This document shows, in pieces, positions 52,713-60,375 of a stretch of DNA of 64,000 nt (position 1 is its first letter; every line of letters begins with the position of its first letter). This DNA is from Acidobacteriota bacterium (lineage in GTDB: Bacteria; Acidobacteriota; Blastocatellia; Pyrinomonadales; Pyrinomonadaceae). Made by a program: the position numbers and the translations under genes. The notes under the pieces are model-generated. The model searched no databases and had not been told where the DNA came from. It saw nothing but the letters and a program-made list of their open reading frames with translations. The stretch lies in assembly GCA_016703965.1 (NCBI GenBank), contig JADJBB010000021.1:1984001-2048000 (forward strand), given 5' to 3'.

Positions 52713-54701
52713 GTGCAATTTCGTCTCATTTCTGAAAATACGCCCAAGGGAGATCAACCCGAGGCGATCAGGCAGATCATCGAAGGGCTTAACGATGGCG
52801 TTAAAGATCAGGTGCTGCTCGGCATAACGGGCAGCGGTAAAACCTTTACGATCGCAAATGTGATCGAAAAAACGCAGCGCCCGACACTCGTCCTTGCTCA
52901 CAATAAAACTCTGGCTGCCCAGCTCTATCAGGAATTTAAGACCTTTTTTCCCGAGAATTCGGTCGAGTATTTTGTCTCATACTACGACTATTATCAGCCC
53001 GAAGCGTACGTTCCGGCCGCCGATCTGTACATAGAAAAAGAAGCGACGATCAACGAAGAGATCGACCGGCTGCGGCTCTCGGCCACCCGTGCGCTTTTTG
53101 AGCGACCGGATGTGATAGTCGTTGCGTCTGTTTCTTGTATTTACGGCCTTGGCGATCCTGACGCGTATTTTGGGATGCTCATCTTCATTGAGCCGGGCAT
53201 GAAGATAAAGCGTGAGGAGTTCCTGCAAAAGCTGGTCGAACTGCAGTACGAACGCGTCAACATAGATTTTGACCGCGGCGTTTTCCGGGTTCGCGGTGAT
53301 GTGGTCGAACTTTATCCGAGCTATCAGGACCAGGCATATCGAATTGAGTTTTGGGGCGACGAGATCGACGCGATCTATACGATCGATCCGCTGCTGGGTG
53401 AGGTTTTGGCGAAGCACGAAACACGTATCCCGATCTATCCGAAAACCCACTATGTAATGAGTAAAGCGACGGTTAAAAGTGCGGTCCAGACAATCAAGGC
53501 CGAGCTCGAATCGCACGAAGAATATCTTGTCAAAGAAGGTAAGATCGTCGAAGCCCAGCGTCTGCACCAGCGGACGATGTATGATCTCGAGATGATAAAG
53601 GAGATGGGGTTTTGCCGCGGTATCGAGAATTATTCACGCCATTTGACCGGCAAGGCTCCAGGTGAACCGCCGCCGACTTTGCTCGATTATCTTCCGTCAA
53701 ATGCCCTGATGGTCATCGACGAATCCCATCAAACCATCCCGCAGCTGGGAGCGATGTTTAAGGGCGATCAATCACGAAAGGGAACGCTTGTAGAATACGG
53801 TTTCCGGCTGCCGAGTGCGAAAGACAACCGGCCGCTTAATTTTCAGGAATTCGAGGAACGTGTGGGCCAGACGATATATGTATCGGCTACACCCGGCCCT
53901 TACGAACTCACCAAGGTCGAAGGCGAAGTGATCGAGCAGATAATACGCCCGACCGGGCTTCTGGACCCGATGGTCGAGGTCCGTCCGGTGAAGGGCCAGA
54001 TCGACGATCTGCTCGAGGAATGCCGCCTCCGTGCAGAACGCAATGAACGCGTTCTAGTGACAACACTGACCAAGCGTATGTCCGAGAATCTGACCGAATA
54101 CTTCTCCGAGGTGGGCGTTAAGGTCAGGTATCTCCACAGCGATATTCACACGCTCGAACGCATCAAGATCCTTCGCGATCTGCGTCGAGGCGAATACGAC
54201 GTTCTCGTCGGAATCAATCTATTACGCGAAGGGCTCGATCTGCCTGAAGTTTCGCTTGTTGCGATCCTCGACGCGGACAAAGAAGGTTTCCTGCGTTCGC
54301 AAAGCTCGCTCATTCAGACAATGGGGCGAGCTGCCAGAAACTCCGACGGAAAGGCCATCCTCTACGCCGATAGGATCACAAAGTCGATGGAATACGCAAT
54401 CTCGGAAACGATCCGCCGCCGCGAGATCCAGGAGGCTTACAATACTGAACACGGGATTACGCCAACCACGATCATCAAATCGATCGACGCAACGCTTGTG
54501 ACAGCTTACGAGGCCGATTATTTCAAGATCCCGCTCGACTTGGATTCGTACGAAGAGTATTCACCCAAACAACTGAAAGAGACCATCCAGCAGATGGAGG
54601 CCGATATGCGCAACGCGGCCAAGGAAATGAAATTCGAACAGGCTGCCGAGATACGCGACCGGCTGAAGTATTTGAAGGAAAGGGAATTGGTGGTTCGATA
54701 G
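52713..54701 (+). CDS. uvrB: Excinuclease ABC subunit UvrB
   Basis: 662 residues. Helicase motifs: GITGSGKTF (Walker A), the beta-hairpin region EYFVSYYDYYQPEAYVPAADLYIEKEATIN, VIDESHQTIPQ (motif II), and YVSATPGPYEL. A C-terminal UVR domain (MEADMRNAAKEMKFEQAAEIRDRLKYLKE) ends the protein. It loads UvrC at damage sites in nucleotide excision repair. Translation starts at GTG 52713; TACGAT seven nt upstream may be the -10 box of a leaderless mRNA. Confidence 0.98.
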   Translation: MQFRLISENTPKGDQPEAIRQIIEGLNDGVKDQVLLGITGSGKTFTIANVIEKTQRPTLVLAHNKTLAAQLYQEFKTFFPENSVEYFVSYYDYYQPEAYVPAADLYIEKEATINEEIDRLRLSATRALFERPDVIVVASVSCIYGLGDPDAYFGMLIFIEPGMKIKREEFLQKLVELQYERVNIDFDRGVFRVRGDVVELYPSYQDQAYRIEFWGDEIDAIYTIDPLLGEVLAKHETRIPIYPKTHYVMSKATVKSAVQTIKAELESHEEYLVKEGKIVEAQRLHQRTMYDLEMIKEMGFCRGIENYSRHLTGKAPGEPPPTLLDYLPSNALMVIDESHQTIPQLGAMFKGDQSRKGTLVEYGFRLPSAKDNRPLNFQEFEERVGQTIYVSATPGPYELTKVEGEVIEQIIRPTGLLDPMVEVRPVKGQIDDLLEECRLRAERNERVLVTTLTKRMSENLTEYFSEVGVKVRYLHSDIHTLERIKILRDLRRGEYDVLVGINLLREGLDLPEVSLVAILDADKEGFLRSQSSLIQTMGRAARNSDGKAILYADRITKSMEYAISETIRRREIQEAYNTEHGITPTTIIKSIDATLVTAYEADYFKIPLDLDSYEEYSPKQLKETIQQMEADMRNAAKEMKFEQAAEIRDRLKYLKERELVVR

Positions 54702-54708
54702 CGTCAGT

Positions 54709-54737
54709 TTCATAGTCGTTCTTGCATCCTGTATAAT
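54709..54737 (+). promoter_or_regulatory. Promoter immediately before the FAD-linked oxidase, probably leaderless
   Basis: TATAAT at 54732-54737 is perfect; TTCATA at 54709-54714 is 17 bp upstream (4 of 6 matches). Initiation about 7 nt downstream coincides with ATG 54745, leaving no room for a ribosome site. Confidence 0.4.
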
Positions 54738-54744
54738 CGTGTTT

Positions 54745-56241
54745 ATGCAAGTCAAAACGCAGCTTGACGATCTGCAAAGCTATCTCAACGATGCCAGCAA
54801 CATGCCGGGAGGCTATGCAGAGAAGCTGTTTGTCCCGGAATCGGCAGATGAGATCGCTGAGATACTTCGCGAAGCGAACGAGAACGGTACGTCGGTTACG
54901 ATTTCGGGAGCCAGAACTGGCACCGTTGGTGGTGCAATCCCGTTCGGCGGCGTGATCGTCTCGCTCGAGAGATTTAACAAGCTCGAAATAAATAAAGGAT
55001 CTCGCACTGCCATTGTCGGCAGCGGCGTGATTCTCGGCGATCTGCAAAAAGCGGTCGATGCTGATGGCTTATTCTATCCGCCCGATCCGACCGAATGGAG
55101 TTGTCAGATCGGCGGCACGGTCGCGACAAATGCTTCGGGTGCGAGAAGCTTTAAATACGGTGCGACGCGTCGCTATGTGAGACGGATACAAGTCGTATTG
55201 GCCGATGGCCAGATCGTGGAGATCGAAAGAAATAGCGAAAGCCATTTCGTAAATAAGGGCGAATCGCCAGAGTCGAATGGATCGAACTTTCTTGAGCTTG
55301 GACAGCTTCCACAATTGACCTACGATCGTCCAAATGTTCGCAAAAATGTCAGTGGCTACTACAATCAGGCACCGCTTGATCTGATCGATCTTTTCATCGG
55401 CAGCGAGGGAACACTAGGTGTGATCACTGAGGTGGAACTGGCGTTATTGCCTAAGCCTGAAGGATTTTTTAGCGGGATTGTTTTTTTTGCGAGCGATTCC
55501 GATCTCCTCTCCTTCGTCGACGAAGCCAAGGCTCTTTCGATCTCAAGTTTCAGATCCGAAATTTCAGATGGGATCAGAGCTTCGCTCATCGAATATTTTG
55601 ACAACCGGGCCTTGAGGTTTATATCGGAGAAATTCCCTGAAACGCCGAACGGCATGGCGGGAGCAATATTCTTTGAACAGGAAACGACCGCGGATAATGA
55701 GGATGCTCTCCTAGAGTCGTGGAACGAACTTTTTGAAAAGCACGGAGCTGATCTCGAGCGTTCATGGTTTACGACGAATGAGCAGGATCGCGAGAAGATG
55801 CGGGCATTTCGCCACGTCTTGCCGGTTTCGGTTAACGAGCGCGTGGTTAAGAACAAGCAGCGAAAGATCGGGACGGATATGGCGGTTCCGGATGAGAACT
55901 TTGCCTCGTTCCTTCGATATTACAAAGAAACTCTCGACGCGAGTGGTCTCGATTATGTGATCTTTGGGCACATAGGCGATTGCCACCTGCACGCTAATAT
56001 GCTGCCTAAAGATGCGGTTGAGGCGGAGAGGGCACGGCATATCTATGGCCGGTGCGTCGCCCAAGCGATCATGCTCGGCGGAACGGTATCAGCAGAACAC
56101 GGCATTGGGAAGCTGAAACGAAAGTATCTATCGGCAATGATGGGCGAGCGGTATTTGAATGAGATGGCCGAGCTCAAAAAGGCGTTTGACCCGAAGTGTA
56201 TTCTGGGACGAGGCAACATTTTCGACGAAAGTTACCTATAA
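54745..56241 (+). CDS. FAD-linked 2-hydroxyacid oxidase/dehydrogenase (GlcD-like)
   Basis: About 498 residues from ATG 54745 (GTG 54739 also possible). The N-terminal PCMH FAD-binding domain has VTISGARTGTVGGAIPFGGVIVSLERFNKL, the pyrophosphate loop WSCQIGGTVATNASGARSFKYGATRRYV and IGSEGTLGVITEVELALLPKPEG. The C-terminal FAD-oxidase domain carries DYVIFGHIGDCHLHANMLP and VSAEHGIGKLKRKYL. The family oxidises glycolate, D-lactate or similar acids. No glcE/glcF partners are nearby, so the substrate stays open. Confidence 0.9.
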   Translation: MQVKTQLDDLQSYLNDASNMPGGYAEKLFVPESADEIAEILREANENGTSVTISGARTGTVGGAIPFGGVIVSLERFNKLEINKGSRTAIVGSGVILGDLQKAVDADGLFYPPDPTEWSCQIGGTVATNASGARSFKYGATRRYVRRIQVVLADGQIVEIERNSESHFVNKGESPESNGSNFLELGQLPQLTYDRPNVRKNVSGYYNQAPLDLIDLFIGSEGTLGVITEVELALLPKPEGFFSGIVFFASDSDLLSFVDEAKALSISSFRSEISDGIRASLIEYFDNRALRFISEKFPETPNGMAGAIFFEQETTADNEDALLESWNELFEKHGADLERSWFTTNEQDREKMRAFRHVLPVSVNERVVKNKQRKIGTDMAVPDENFASFLRYYKETLDASGLDYVIFGHIGDCHLHANMLPKDAVEAERARHIYGRCVAQAIMLGGTVSAEHGIGKLKRKYLSAMMGERYLNEMAELKKAFDPKCILGRGNIFDESYL

Positions 56242-56244
56242 TTA

Positions 56245-56311
56245 GAGGGCGAGCATCTTGCCCGTCCAAAGTTGAATTTGAGTTTAGTAACATGCGAGCA
56301 AAATGCTCGCC
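56245..56311. repeat. REP-like pair of GGCGAGCAT-type palindromes
   Basis: GGGCGAGCATCTTGCCCG (56247-56264) and a perfect palindrome GCGAGCA-AAA-TGCTCGC (56294-56310), in inverted orientation to each other. The element sits between the oxidase stop and the HAD start and looks like a dispersed intergenic palindrome rather than coding DNA. Confidence 0.55.
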
Positions 56312-56322
56312 ATCCAGTGAAT

Positions 56323-57012
56323 ATGATCAAAGCAATTTTAATGGACTTCAACGGCGTCATTATCGATGACGAACGGGTGCAGATGAAAGCTTATCAGGAG
56401 GTTCTGAAAGCCGACGGCATCGACCTGACGGAGGAAGATTACTTTTCCTCTCTCGGAATGGATGACAAGACGTTCGTCGCAAACGCTTACGCTCGGGCAG
56501 GACGATCAGTCGAGCCTTCGCAAGTAGAGGAACTCATCGCGGCAAAATCTGCAAAGTGGAAGGAAAGCGTTTCCGCCGATCTGCCGCTGTTTGACGGGAT
56601 TCCCAATTTTATCGAAAAGATGTCCCGAGAATTTACCCTCGGTATCGTGAGCATGTCGCGGCGCCATGAGATCGACCTTGTCCTTGAGAAAAGTGGGCTG
56701 GCCAAGTTTTTCGCGACGATAGTAAGCGCCGAGGATACCTCTAAGTGCAAGCCCGATCCTGAGTGTTTTCGTAACGGTTTTCGCCAACTCGATGCGATCC
56801 GCACCGCGGGCGGCCATCTGCCGATGACTCATTCCGAATGCCTGGTCATCGAAGATTCGCCTCCTGGGGTTATTGGTGGCCGCCTGGCAGACCTTCCGGT
56901 TCTGGGCGTGACGAACACGGTTTCTGCCGAGAGACTCCGCGAGGCAGGAGCCGGTGCGATCGCTAAGGATCTTAGTGACTGGATGCCGGAATCGATCCGG
57001 CGGGTTTTTTAA
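56323..57012 (+). CDS. HAD-superfamily phosphatase (beta-phosphoglucomutase-like subfamily) with DxN motif I
   Basis: 229 residues from ATG 56323, where family similarity begins (MIKAILMDFNGVIIDDE). Motif I is D8-F-N10, so the usual second aspartate (general acid/base) is asparagine. The cap domain follows (YQEVLKADGIDLTEEDYFSSLG), then motif II (GIVSMSRRHE, with Ser), motif III lysine (KCKPDPECF) and motif IV (VIEDSPPGVIGGRLADLPV). It probably dephosphorylates a small sugar or metabolite. Its stop abuts a MITE-like element. Confidence 0.85.
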   Translation: MIKAILMDFNGVIIDDERVQMKAYQEVLKADGIDLTEEDYFSSLGMDDKTFVANAYARAGRSVEPSQVEELIAAKSAKWKESVSADLPLFDGIPNFIEKMSREFTLGIVSMSRRHEIDLVLEKSGLAKFFATIVSAEDTSKCKPDPECFRNGFRQLDAIRTAGGHLPMTHSECLVIEDSPPGVIGGRLADLPVLGVTNTVSAERLREAGAGAIAKDLSDWMPESIRRVF

Positions 57013-57135
57013 GTCAGAACCGCCTGCGTTAGCGGACGGATCGTCGGTTAGCAATTTTGCAGCTATTTTTACAGCGAATTCCTCGCTGAAAGGTATTCAA
57101 CTAATACACCGCCCGCTTACGCAGGCGGTTCTGAC
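57013..57135. mobile_element. 123-bp MITE-like element with 27-bp terminal inverted repeats
   Basis: The left end GTCAGAACCGCCTGCGTTAG... (57013-57039) matches the reverse complement of the right end (57109-57135) at 25 of 27 positions. The middle is non-coding. It begins directly after the HAD stop and ends 2 nt before the next start codon. It encodes no transposase, as expected of MITE or REP-type elements. Confidence 0.65.
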
Positions 57136-57137
57136 AT

Positions 57138-58634
57138 ATGGACCATTTCATTTCACAAGACCAAGCCGAAAACGGCCTTCTCGATTGTGCGGCTTTTCTC
57201 GCCGAGCGGATCAAGAGCAGTGACGGCCATGCCGAGGCGATGAATACCATCGTGCCAATGTACCTCGCAAAGGGTGATGTAGACCTTGCTGCCGAGCTGG
57301 CAAACGCTGTCGATGATCCTTTCTCAAGGGACAAGCTCTTGATCGCGGTCGCTGTGAAATGTGCTGAGATAGATGACGAAGAGTACGCTCTCCAATTGGC
57401 CGATGCCATCGAGGATCACGGGCTGCAGTCACAGGCATTTGAGCGGATAGGACTCGTCCTGGCGGGTAAGGGCAAGGCAGAAAAGGCAGCTGAGGTTGCC
57501 GATCTGATGGGACATTCCGATTTTGTTTACGCCGGCATCGCCACCAATCAGGCAGCCCACGGTAATGATGCTGGAGCTGAGAAGACCTTAGAAAGCATCG
57601 AGTTTCCGTCCGCTCGGGTCGCTGCTCTGCAGCAGATCGGAGCTGCACAGATCGACGCCGGGGAAACCGAAAAGGGGATCGCAACGATGCAGGAAGCGGT
57701 CGCTTCGGCGGGCGAGATCGAGCACGACGAGGAACAGATACGGGCCCTTTGCGAACTCGGCAACGTATTCCTGGACGCAAAAGCGAATGACAAGGCGATT
57801 GAGACCTTTGATATTGCGAAGTCGCTCGCCGAAGTGCTCGAGAATACACATCGGGAAACATTCCTCGTAAATTGTGCGATCGGATTTCTGCACGCCGGGA
57901 GCACAGACCTGGCGGACCGCACATTGGATCTAGTCACAGACAAGACGCAGATCGCCTCTGCGATGCTCGGCTTTGCTCGCGATCACTGGCGAAAAGAGGA
58001 GAAAGAAGAAGCGATCGATGCTCTCGAAGAAGCGTACGCGATACTAAGATCCCAGCGTGAGAACGAAACGCGGGACAGCCGTTCGCGAAACGCTCTGTTT
58101 ACAACAATTGCCACGCAATTTGCCGGTTTCGGCAAATCCGAGCGCGGCGTCGAGATCGCCCTCGAGAATTCCGACCCTAACGAGCAGATGAACGCTCTCG
58201 CCCAGATCTCTCAGATCCTAACTATTCAGAAGGAAGACGAACTTGCTCGCGAGGCACTAAATCTGATCGATGAAGATGCCAACCGCCTGTTCGCTCTCGT
58301 CGCGATAGCGGACGGGAAACGAAAACTGGACGAGCCCGCTGCGGCGGTAGCTGTTCTGGACGAGGCTGCGACACTCGCGGAAACTGTTCCGCAGATCTCC
58401 GCAAGGTCCGAAGTACTCATTGAAATAGCCGACGGTTTTGCGAGCCTTGAGCAACCGGAAAAAGCACGAGCGACGTCGATCGAAAACCTGTCGATCATTT
58501 CTCAGATCCGCGACGAAAGCAGCCGGGCCGTCGCATTAGCTAATCTCGCGGCCGTCTATTCGACGGCCGGCATCGAGCCGGAAGAGCGGGAAAAAGCCGT
58601 AATGCGCGGCTTGGCGAGTTCGGTGGCGTACTAA
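57138..58634 (+). CDS. TPR-like alpha-solenoid protein
   Basis: 498 residues without signal peptide or membrane segment. The whole sequence is repeated helix pairs of about 33-35 residues (DVDLAAELANAVDDPFSRDKLLIAVA, EYALQLADAIEDHGLQSQAFERIG, KAEKAAEVADLMGHSDFVYAGIA, DKAIETFDIAKSLAEVLENTHRE). No catalytic domain is found, so a scaffold or regulatory role is likely. ATG 57138 has no ribosome site because a MITE-like element ends 2 nt upstream. It converges on the decarboxylase gene with a 10-nt gap. Confidence 0.75.
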   Translation: MDHFISQDQAENGLLDCAAFLAERIKSSDGHAEAMNTIVPMYLAKGDVDLAAELANAVDDPFSRDKLLIAVAVKCAEIDDEEYALQLADAIEDHGLQSQAFERIGLVLAGKGKAEKAAEVADLMGHSDFVYAGIATNQAAHGNDAGAEKTLESIEFPSARVAALQQIGAAQIDAGETEKGIATMQEAVASAGEIEHDEEQIRALCELGNVFLDAKANDKAIETFDIAKSLAEVLENTHRETFLVNCAIGFLHAGSTDLADRTLDLVTDKTQIASAMLGFARDHWRKEEKEEAIDALEEAYAILRSQRENETRDSRSRNALFTTIATQFAGFGKSERGVEIALENSDPNEQMNALAQISQILTIQKEDELAREALNLIDEDANRLFALVAIADGKRKLDEPAAAVAVLDEAATLAETVPQISARSEVLIEIADGFASLEQPEKARATSIENLSIISQIRDESSRAVALANLAAVYSTAGIEPEEREKAVMRGLASSVAY

Positions 58635-58644
58635 CTCTATTAAC

Positions 58645-60300
58645 TTAGTAGATATCGTTATTGATCAGATCGCCGAATACATCTCGCTTTCGGATCAACT
58701 CTGAACTACCGGTTTCCTTAATTAGAACAACCGCAGGCAGAAATCGGCCGTTATACTGCGATGCTTGGGCAAGTGAGTACGCTCCGCAATTCAACAGAGC
58801 GAGCAGATCGCCCGGCTTAAGGTTTGGCGGCAGAAGCCGATAGTCGGGCAGACGGCCTTCGCCCTCGATGTCGAAATAAACATCTCCGCCGTCGCAGAGA
58901 GGTCCGGCGAGTTTGTATGGAAATGCAGGTTCATCGTCGGCACGTTCGGCTGAGATAACATGGTAGTACCATTTGTACGTTTCCATTGAGAGCAGGATGT
59001 TGAAACCGGCGTCGGTGAGCAGCCAGTGTTCGCTCGTGATCTCTTTATCTGCAAACGATTTGGCTACCTCGTAAATGCCAAATGACACGCTCTGATGGCC
59101 TTTTTTCCTGTCCTCCGCATCTTTCTCCAACTTTTTCCGTAGTGACTGACTCGTCGCCTCATTGATACTCGCAAGCGGTCTCTCCTTAAGGTTGCGAACC
59201 GAGGTCAAACAGATCCCGGCATCAGCGATGATGCTGCGACCAGGTTCGAGAAGAACCGTCAGCTCCTTGAGCAAGTGTTCCGTACCGGTTACCTCGGACT
59301 TCATGCGGACTTGTTTCCAGGCCTCGGAGATTGCGGAATATGGATCATATGCGGCGGAGACCTGTTTCTCTCGCAGCGATTTCTTAAACTCTTTTGGGAC
59401 GGGGCGGTGTACTATAGCTCCGTCAGGACGAGTGCTCTCGAAATATCCCCTTTCGATAGCTTCGTCCATTCGCTTTTTAGCCTCGTCCGCGAGCTTTTGC
59501 ATTTCCGCTGGCATCGGCGGAAGTTCTTTGCCTCGTGAATAGTTGACAGGGAAGCCGCCGCCGATATTGATATGTTTTAGCCGGATGCCGGTCTCCGAAT
59601 TTATTTTGACCAGATTGTCGAAGAGCATAGCAAGAGCCTGCGTATAGACGATCGGATCCGGATTTTGCGAGCCGACGTGCAGGTGAATGCCGCAAAGGTT
59701 GAGATGTCGTGAATCTTTGTGATCGCGAAACGCCGAGAAAGCTTCATCCGGCATCATTCCGAATTTTGACGTCACGAGAGCGGTTTGCAGGCCGGAATGC
59801 GTGTCCGACTCGATCTCGGGGACGGGACGGAGGCTGACGTTGGCGGATCTGCCGAGACGTTTGGCGGTTTCTTCTATCAGTGAGAGTTCGTAGAGTGAGT
59901 CGACCTGGATCGCGTAGATCCCCGCATTTATTGCGTTCTCGATCTCCCAAACCTCTTTGCTGGTGCCGTTGAAAATTATCTGGTCGCCGTTAAATCCGGC
60001 TTCCAGAGCTTTCCACAGCTCGCCGCCCGAATTGACCTCGATATCGCATCCGGCGCCTTTCACGGCTTTCAGAATGCCCATCGTGGACATCGCTTTGGCG
60101 GCGTAGCAGACCTTTAGCGGGCAATCGATGGCGTTGCCAACTCGCTGCAGGCGGGTGATATTGTGACGTAAGCGCTTCTCGCTGAACACGAAGAGCGGCG
60201 TGCCGTATTCGCGGGCAAGGTCGACTGCGTTGACGCCATCGATGTGCAGCTCGCGATTTCTAATGTCGAGGAAACCCTCGATCTCCCAAGATTGTGTCAT
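58645..60300 (-). CDS. PLP-dependent decarboxylase, diaminopimelate decarboxylase-like, enlarged
   Basis: 551 residues. The alanine-racemase-like barrel has the PLP lysine (VCYAAKAMSTMG), HLHVGSQNPD, INIGGGFPVNYSRGKE, EPGRSIIADAG and PLCDGGDVYF, with a C-terminal beta domain ending GAYSLAQASQYNGR. These are hallmarks of Orn/DAP/Arg group IV decarboxylases. Standard LysA is about 420 residues; here extra segments lie after the glycine loop (about 275-330) and after the phosphate motif (about 375-400). DAP decarboxylation to lysine is the default guess; related substrates are possible. Confidence 0.8.
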   Translation of the reverse strand: MTQSWEIEGFLDIRNRELHIDGVNAVDLAREYGTPLFVFSEKRLRHNITRLQRVGNAIDCPLKVCYAAKAMSTMGILKAVKGAGCDIEVNSGGELWKALEAGFNGDQIIFNGTSKEVWEIENAINAGIYAIQVDSLYELSLIEETAKRLGRSANVSLRPVPEIESDTHSGLQTALVTSKFGMMPDEAFSAFRDHKDSRHLNLCGIHLHVGSQNPDPIVYTQALAMLFDNLVKINSETGIRLKHINIGGGFPVNYSRGKELPPMPAEMQKLADEAKKRMDEAIERGYFESTRPDGAIVHRPVPKEFKKSLREKQVSAAYDPYSAISEAWKQVRMKSEVTGTEHLLKELTVLLEPGRSIIADAGICLTSVRNLKERPLASINEATSQSLRKKLEKDAEDRKKGHQSVSFGIYEVAKSFADKEITSEHWLLTDAGFNILLSMETYKWYYHVISAERADDEPAFPYKLAGPLCDGGDVYFDIEGEGRLPDYRLLPPNLKPGDLLALLNCGAYSLAQASQYNGRFLPAVVLIKETGSSELIRKRDVFGDLINNDIY

Positions 60301-60310
60301 AGGAAAAGTA

Positions 60311-60375
60311 ACAACGGATTAACACAGATCTACACGGAAAGAAAGAATCTGCGTGAATCCGCGTTAATCCGTTGT
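60311..60375. repeat. Imperfect inverted repeat with AACGGATTAAC ends
   Basis: ACAACGGATTAAC (60311-60323) is the exact reverse complement of 60363-60375, and CAGAT/ATCTG pair inside. The right arm encodes the last residues and the stop of the GH3 gene, so the repeat has probably inserted at its end. Confidence 0.6.
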
